Below, piece by piece: positions 7,701-10,234 of a stretch of 10,234 nt of DNA (the stretch's first letter is position 1; every line of letters begins with the position of its first letter). This DNA comes from CAG-552 sp964516925 (GTDB lineage Bacteria; Bacillota; Clostridia; Christensenellales; Pumilibacteraceae), in NCBI GenBank assembly GCA_964516925.1, contig CAZEXL010000029.1, positions 1 through 10,234 of the forward strand, written 5' to 3'. Below the pieces are notes generated by a model. The model had not been told where the DNA came from, did no database searches, and saw only the letters and a program-made list of their open reading frames with translations. A program made the position numbers and the translations under genes.

Positions 7701-8816
7701 ACCGTATCTTATACCACTAGAAATTGTGCTATAAGTTCCATTTTTTATCAAATACGTTCCTAAAAGTTCAAAATAATTTGCTTCGCATAAAGTACAAGTG
7801 CCAACACCCGAATGTTTTTTTGATTCTACTAACGATCCATATTTTGTATAAGAACAATTTTTACAATAAGTCAATGTGTAACCGGGTGTCTGACAAGTTG
7901 CTTCAATAACTTTGCTCATATATTTGTGTCCGAGCGCAGAACCTACGTCGGTTATAGTGTCCGTTTGTCCGCAACCGTGGTCGCAATATGCAGTTTTCGT
8001 TCCGTCATTTTCGCACGTTGCGTCGTTGTTGGATACGTAGTTAGAGTATTTGTGCACATTAAGCTTGCCGTACTTTGAACCGCAGTCGTCGCAAGTTGCC
8101 TTTTCGGTACAAGTTGCACTTCCGCCATGGCATTTTCTAGTTACCTTGTGATTATTGTCGTGAGTGCAAGTTTTTGTGTGCGTTCCATCGCCGTTACTTA
8201 CCCATGCTCCGTAGTCGTGTCCGAGTGCAGAACCAACGTCGGTTACGATGTCCGTTTGTCCGCAACCGTGGTCGCACGTTGCCGTTTTTGTGCCGTCCGC
8301 TTCGCACGTTGCGTCGTTGTTGCTTATGTAGTTAGTATATTTGTGTCCAAGTGCTGAACCTTCGTCCGTTACGATGTCCGTTTGTCCGCAACCGTGGTCG
8401 CACGTTGCCGTTTTTGTTCCGTCGGCTGTACACGTTGCGTTATTGTCCGAAACATAATTAATATACTCGTGACCAAGCGCAGGTATTGTTGCTTCGGCTG
8501 CCGCTTTACCTTCGTCGCAACGAGTACAATACGTTCCGCCCACTACGCCGTCATGTTCGCAGTCCGTGTCTTTGTGGTCTATTGTCCCGTCGGTATTATG
8601 ACCAAGCGCGGCAATCGTTCGCGTTTCAATATTTCCACATTTTTCGCACTCTCTGCGTTCTTCGCCTGCAACAGTACATGTCGCTTCGGTTACCGTTGTC
8701 CACTCACCATAACTGTGTTCTTTGCACTCTTTTTCGCATGAACACACAAGCAATGCGCTTGCGCACATCATTAACGACAACAAAACGACCAATACTACTT
8801 TCTTGTTCTTATTCAT
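4725..8816 (-). CDS. giant modular surface lipoprotein (Cys-rich repeats, InlB B-repeats, BspA-type LRRs)
   Basis: 1363 residues counted from the ATG at 8816, which has GAGGTG (8823-8828) with a 6-nt spacer; an in-frame TTG at 8852 has no ribosome site. Residues 1-26 form a lipoprotein signal (basic start, hydrophobic core, lipobox VCSC; Cys27 acylated). Then: Cys-rich repeats about 28-345, a domain I do not recognise at 346-513, a second Cys-rich block 514-691, and InlB B-repeat/Flg_new-type units at 698-766, 769-833, 836-916, 917-981 and 1056-1122 (five GYTFxGW motifs). A MucBP-like stretch lies at 986-1055 and about six BspA-type LRRs (SAFxNCxxLTxVxIPxxV) at 1128-1314. The tail ends with the NYWHY...W pattern typical of BspA-like proteins. 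There is no LPXTG or C-terminal membrane anchor. Expected to be displayed on the cell surface; adhesion or host interaction is family inference. Its promoter is embedded in the operator of the divergent regulator. Confidence 0.9.
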   Translation of the reverse strand: MNKNKKVVLVVLLSLMMCASALLVCSCEKECKEHSYGEWTTVTEATCTVAGEERRECEKCGNIETRTIAALGHNTDGTIDHKDTDCEHDGVVGGTYCTRCDEGKAAAEATIPALGHEYINYVSDNNATCTADGTKTATCDHGCGQTDIVTDEGSALGHKYTNYISNNDATCEADGTKTATCDHGCGQTDIVTDVGSALGHDYGAWVSNGDGTHTKTCTHDNNHKVTRKCHGGSATCTEKATCDDCGSKYGKLNVHKYSNYVSNNDATCENDGTKTAYCDHGCGQTDTITDVGSALGHKYMSKVIEATCQTPGYTLTYCKNCSYTKYGSLVESKKHSGVGTCTLCEANYFELLGTYLIKNGTYSTISSGIRYGITKWLSSKICFIVYYYPNTKEIQMLNQSFDDDGSLGSSFSLSMTADNNGCYDWWLAAFANLTYDMRGTFKASDITISTSRLSYTEVSVYPSMKIPSNIKDTLSELAAVSLVTGIWQMESICEDCAEEVTVKSFGFTSFAGHEHVWTQIGTYTKSTCTANGSIKYKCAGCSATKTEIIPAHGHIYAPGIKIQEESCVQEGIIEEKCYFCSYINKTKIEKLEHDYEDVVTAPTCTEKGYTTHTCKDCNDITVDNYKDTLGHNLATHYTYKKQSCTEAGVERYSCSRCNYYEDREIPIDSHNYEKIDGDIGYVTEKCMTCNGIIITPITYTLDYALNGGRADNKESYTVTTETFALSAPTKEGYTFIGWMYEGQTTPVLSVTIPKGTIGDKKFTANWWANTYTITFDASGGECAITSQTVTYGEAYSLPTPTRTGYTFTGWFAGMNYAGGIWDTASDVDLLAYWTANSYTVTYGETSINTNEITTAHFVYDPNDAYIEIVFFDSNVTLLEPVRVGYTFDGWYYNESKVESGIWRFDTDVPLEAHYTANTYTITFDASGGECAITSQTVTYGEAYSLPTPTRTGYTFTGWFAGMNYAGGIWDTASDVDLLACWAPRGDIPYVVNHYLQNIYDNEYTIDSLATQNLTGTANASVRPVVNCYIGFTSPKEETAIIAPDGTLVVDYYYTRNVCTITMVGNGGNAIEGITQKYQSSVTIPECTREGYTFDGWFSDIDFTTAFVETTMPASNISIYARWLEENCPSDFTYSGSLQWREIIGYKGTGTSVVIPSYIGGIPVTTISAGAFKEGATSSVRLIKIVIPDTVTIIEREAFYNCSSLTSVSIGNGVTSIGSSAFSNCSKLTEVTIPDSVTSIGYSAFANCERLTSIMIPDNVTRICANTFDNCKKLTYIIIGSGIISIDSNAIRSGLHSLTRVYYKGSKSEWGKIDIGDYNYALSTVYYYSESNPFEGENAVESGNYWHYDTDGKTILVWTYSKEQ
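5874..6072. repeat. near-identical 199-bp internal repeat, copy 1 (InlB B-repeat unit)
   Basis: Matches 6318-6516 at 197 of 199 positions (differences at 5878 and 5892), offset 444 bp. It encodes the InlB-type unit with GYTFTGWFAGMNYAGGIW, with one amino-acid difference (Cys against Tyr) near its end. Confidence 0.95.
6318..6516. repeat. near-identical 199-bp internal repeat, copy 2 (InlB B-repeat unit)
   Basis: Second copy of the 5874-6072 repeat. The two are separated by a divergent InlB-type unit with an inserted segment, whose DNA is not repeated. Confidence 0.95.
7932..8054. repeat. diverged third copy of the 126-bp Cys-repeat unit
   Basis: Encodes 41 residues (HKYSNYVSNND...DVGSAL) homologous to the tandem pair at 8223-8474, with the same CDHGCGQTD core. 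It is separated from them by a different Cys/His segment. Confidence 0.8.
8223..8474. repeat. two tandem 126-bp units encoding 42-residue Cys repeats
   Basis: Units 8349-8474 and 8223-8348 encode 42 residues each, starting GH(E/K)Y and ending GSAL, with the core CDHGCGQTDIVTD. A block of 50 bp is identical at 126-bp offset (8242-8291 and 8368-8417). Confidence 0.9.
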
Positions 8817-8861
8817 TTTTTGCACCTCTATCGTTTTAACTAGATTTTTCAATCTAATTTA

Positions 8862-8890
8862 ATTATAGTCAGTTTATAACTGACTGTCAA
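8862..8890 (-). promoter_or_regulatory. consensus promoter of the surface-lipoprotein operon
   Basis: On the minus strand: TTGACA (8890-8885), a 17-bp spacer, TATAAT (8867-8862), both perfect. Transcription would start near 8855, with a leader of about 38 nt to the ATG at 8816. The whole spacer is a perfect dyad, so an otherwise maximal promoter is probably held in check by a repressor. Confidence 0.9.
8868..8884. promoter_or_regulatory. operator O1, perfect 17-bp dyad filling the promoter spacer
   Basis: GTCAGTT (8868-8874), TAT, AACTGAC (8878-8884): 7-bp arms, 3-bp centre, no mismatch. It occupies exactly the 17 bp between the -35 and -10 of the lipoprotein promoter and lies about 40 bp from the start of a divergent XRE regulator, the usual place for that regulator's operator. 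Confidence 0.75.
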
Positions 8891-8902
8891 GTAAAAACTG
8901 AC
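8886..8902. promoter_or_regulatory. operator-like site O2, imperfect 17-bp dyad
   Basis: GTCAAGT (8886-8892), AAA, AACTGAC (8896-8902). The right arm equals that of O1; the left arm matches at 5 of 7. Same length as O1, with centres 18 bp apart. It overlaps the -35 of the lipoprotein promoter and ends 9 bp before the regulator's -10, so it could mediate autoregulation. Confidence 0.6.
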
Positions 8903-8911
8903 CGTTTGTTG

Positions 8912-8917
8912 TATAAT
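8912..8917 (+). promoter_or_regulatory. -10 box of the XRE regulator gene
   Basis: A perfect TATAAT on the plus strand. No recognisable -35 is present at 16-18 bp (AAGTAA at 17 bp), so basal activity may be weak. The expected transcription start, about 7 nt downstream, coincides with the A of the ATG at 8924. Confidence 0.6.
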
Positions 8918-8923
8918 TTTTTC

Positions 8924-9127
8924 ATGGAATTTACAAAACGTTTTAATGAAGTGCTTAAAGAATGCGGCAAAACACAAGTAGAAATAGCTAAAGCGCTGAA
9001 CGTAACCAAACAATGCATAAACGATTATAAAACGGGAAAAAGCGTCCCTTCGCTGGAAACGCTTTTTGCTTTGTGTAAATATCTAGACGTTTCGTCCGAC
9101 TACCTATTGGGCTTAAAGGACTACTAA
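8924..9127 (+). CDS. small XRE/HTH_3-family transcriptional regulator
   Basis: A 67-residue protein consisting of one HTH_3 (Cro/C1-type) domain: helix 1 FTKRFNEVLKECG (3-15), helix 2 TQVEIAKAL (17-25), recognition helix TKQCINDYKTG (28-38), then SVPSLETLFALCKYLDVSSDYLLGL, the typical last two helices. It has no sensor or dimerisation extension. I chose the ATG at 8924; the in-frame TTG at 8906 lies upstream of the -10 box and has no ribosome site. No Shine-Dalgarno precedes the ATG either, and promoter geometry predicts a leaderless mRNA. It is divergent from the surface-lipoprotein operon, and the region between holds two dyads matching a dimeric repressor, so it very probably represses that operon and perhaps itself. 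What relieves repression is not visible. Confidence 0.88.
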   Translation: MEFTKRFNEVLKECGKTQVEIAKALNVTKQCINDYKTGKSVPSLETLFALCKYLDVSSDYLLGLKDY

Positions 9128-9246
9128 AGTGCAATAAATTAACATTTTAGGTAATTCGACTTTTGAGAAATTCACCTGCTTAGGATCGAAACTCACATTA
9201 AACGTTATGAAAAATAAAAAAACGATAAAAGCTCGTGTCATTGATT

Positions 9247-9279
9247 AAGTTTTCGATATTTTCGTATCGAACTTTTTTT
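9247..9279 (+). terminator. intrinsic terminator after the XRE gene
   Basis: TTCGATA (9252-9258), a 6-nt loop, TATCGAA (9265-9271), then C and seven T (9273-9279). The stem can extend by AAG/CTT (9247-9249 with 9272-9274) across a two-T bulge. It lies about 120 nt beyond the regulator stop. The rest of 9128-9332 shows no gene. Confidence 0.6.
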
Positions 9280-9332
9280 CGTTTTCGTCGATTTTTTTCG
9301 CTATCGTATACGGCGAAAACCGCACGCGCACA

Positions 9333-10184
9333 TTAATTTATATTCAGAACTCTCGGATCGTCGGCATAAAAGCCGTCCCCGCCCATATCGATTATATCAA
9401 GAACGTCGTCCGTAGTAATCGCCGTAAAAACAAATATTTTCTTACCCGCCTGCTTTAGCTTGCTAATCCCCGCTCGAATATCCGAATCGGACCATATCGG
9501 AAGCGCAACACCCCATATTCGACTGTCCGAAAAATATTTAAGCATGGTATCGATTGTATAATACACCTTGTAATGCGAAAAGAAATACCTATCGTACGTC
9601 GTCGTTTCCTTTAGCACGTTCCACATTTCTACGCTGAAAACTTCGGGAATGATATTTGCCGAAAGGTCGAAGCCGTACGTTTTTTCAAGCGCTTCGAATC
9701 TCTCGACGATTAAGGCGTCCTCTTCCAGCGTATCGCCCTTTGCATCTACGACGATTTTTACGTCCGTATAGGTCATTATGATATCCATAAGCCATTCCTC
9801 GTTTACGGGCGTGTATCCGTTTAAAAGCCTTATTTTCTTAAATTCTTCGTAGGTAAGCGACGAAAAACTCGATATGTCGGACGTGTCGATATTTTCGCCT
9901 GCGTGCGTGCCGATAAGCCGTCCGTCGCTTGAAAGTTTAAGATCGTATTCAAAATACCTATAACCCATATTATAATAAGGCAAAAAGGTTTCTTGCGCAT
10001 TCATATAGTTAAGCCCGTTGTCTCCGCCGCCCGCATGAAGTATCAACGTTAGGTCGGATACGTCCGTTTTATCCGTTAGTTCCCCGTCGTTTGGCGCACC
10101 GCAGGCGCTTAACGCCAACGATAATATTAGCAACAAGGTAAATGTCGTTAAGAATTTTCTTTTGCGGCGTTTGTTTTTAGTCAT
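9333..10184 (-). CDS. lipoprotein of the glycerophosphodiester phosphodiesterase (GDPD/PI-PLC-like) superfamily
   Basis: A 283-residue protein. Residues 1-27 form a lipoprotein signal: a very basic start (KNKRRKRK), a hydrophobic core, and lipobox LSAC with Cys28 acylated, so it should sit on the outer face of the membrane. The mature part has GDPD landmarks in order: LILHAGGG (His50), YFEYDLKLSSDGRL (Glu79, Asp81), GTHAG (His94), an inner strand VVDAKGD (Asp147, Lys149), and a C-terminal strand-turn DMGGDGFYADDP (266-277), as in the GDPD ending GVDGIITDxP. These enzymes cleave glycerophosphodiesters to glycerol 3-phosphate and an alcohol. The Arg normally after the first His (HRG) is Ala51 here, and the ExT motif that follows is unclear, so catalysis may differ. 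The start has only a weak GCGAG upstream. It is convergent with the XRE gene. Confidence 0.8.
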   Translation of the reverse strand: MTKNKRRKRKFLTTFTLLLILSLALSACGAPNDGELTDKTDVSDLTLILHAGGGDNGLNYMNAQETFLPYYNMGYRYFEYDLKLSSDGRLIGTHAGENIDTSDISSFSSLTYEEFKKIRLLNGYTPVNEEWLMDIIMTYTDVKIVVDAKGDTLEEDALIVERFEALEKTYGFDLSANIIPEVFSVEMWNVLKETTTYDRYFFSHYKVYYTIDTMLKYFSDSRIWGVALPIWSDSDIRAGISKLKQAGKKIFVFTAITTDDVLDIIDMGGDGFYADDPRVLNIN

Positions 10185-10234
10185 TTGTTTCTCGCTTTGC
10201 CCTTCATCGATATTTGAATTTTTGCTTTTTGATT

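Noticed and set aside
7932..8474. CRISPR array, because of regularly spaced repeats
   Set aside because: The repeats are in-frame protein-coding units of 126 bp with homologous, not unique, intervening sequence.
8127..8839. Cys- and Arg-rich plus-strand open frames opposite the lipoprotein N-terminus
   Set aside because: Antisense shadows of the Cys-repeat region, with no start signals.
8817..8852. TTG start of the lipoprotein, 12 codons upstream of the chosen ATG
   Set aside because: It would begin almost at the predicted transcription start and has no Shine-Dalgarno, while the ATG at 8816 has GAGGTG at ideal spacing and directly precedes a normal signal peptide.
9294..9316. Hairpin TTTTCGC / GCGAAAA after the GDPD-like gene
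   Set aside because: On the minus strand it is followed by A residues, not T, so it does not look like a terminator for that gene.

Overview
The window reads as a chromosomal accessory stretch from a low-to-moderate-GC Gram-positive bacterium, most likely an uncultured gut Clostridia (Bacillota) lineage. That placement is inferred from strong GGAGG-type ribosome binding sites, consensus TTGACA/TATAAT promoters, Gram-positive-style lipoprotein signals, a YcxB-like protein, and a giant surface lipoprotein built from modules common in gut Clostridia (Cys-rich repeats, InlB B-repeats, BspA-type leucine-rich repeats). No species-level marker is present.

Left edge to 2.8 kb: the first codons of a minus-strand gene with a signal-like N-terminus run off the left edge. 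Next comes a compact minus-strand operon, read right to left: a soluble FtsK/SpoIIIE-type ATPase (1545-2789), an SGNH/GDSL hydrolase (854-1558, overlapping the ATPase gene by 14 bp) and a small alpha/beta hydrolase (271-834). A candidate promoter (2823-2851) and a strong Shine-Dalgarno site precede the ATPase.

2.8-4.2 kb: a gene-free stretch (about 2852-3335) holds several copies of short dispersed repeats, including an inverted pair of about 40 bp. It leads into a perfect 14-bp-arm palindrome that also encodes the C-terminus of a small two-TM YcxB-like membrane protein (3338-3799), which has a textbook promoter. The second gene-free stretch (about 3883-4210) carries two intrinsic terminators and extra hairpins that close the next minus-strand operon.

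4.2-9.3 kb: the most interesting part. A 67-residue XRE/HTH_3 regulator on the plus strand (8924-9127) is divergent from a minus-strand operon of a 1363-residue lipoprotein (4725-8816) and a 157-residue protein with a HEPN-like Rx4H motif (4211-4684). The lipoprotein promoter is fully consensus, and its 17-bp spacer is exactly a perfect dyad (GTCAGTT-TAT-AACTGAC). A second, imperfect 17-bp dyad lies 18 bp away, over the -35 box and towards the regulator's own -10. The regulator's -10 lies so close to its ATG that its mRNA is predicted to be leaderless. The layout suggests an autoregulated repressor switch over the surface lipoprotein and HEPN-like operon.

Right end: a minus-strand lipoprotein of the glycerophosphodiester phosphodiesterase superfamily (9333-10184). 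Two starts were moved from TTG codons to internal ATGs with better sites (lipoprotein and regulator), and the SGNH hydrolase was likewise moved to an ATG.
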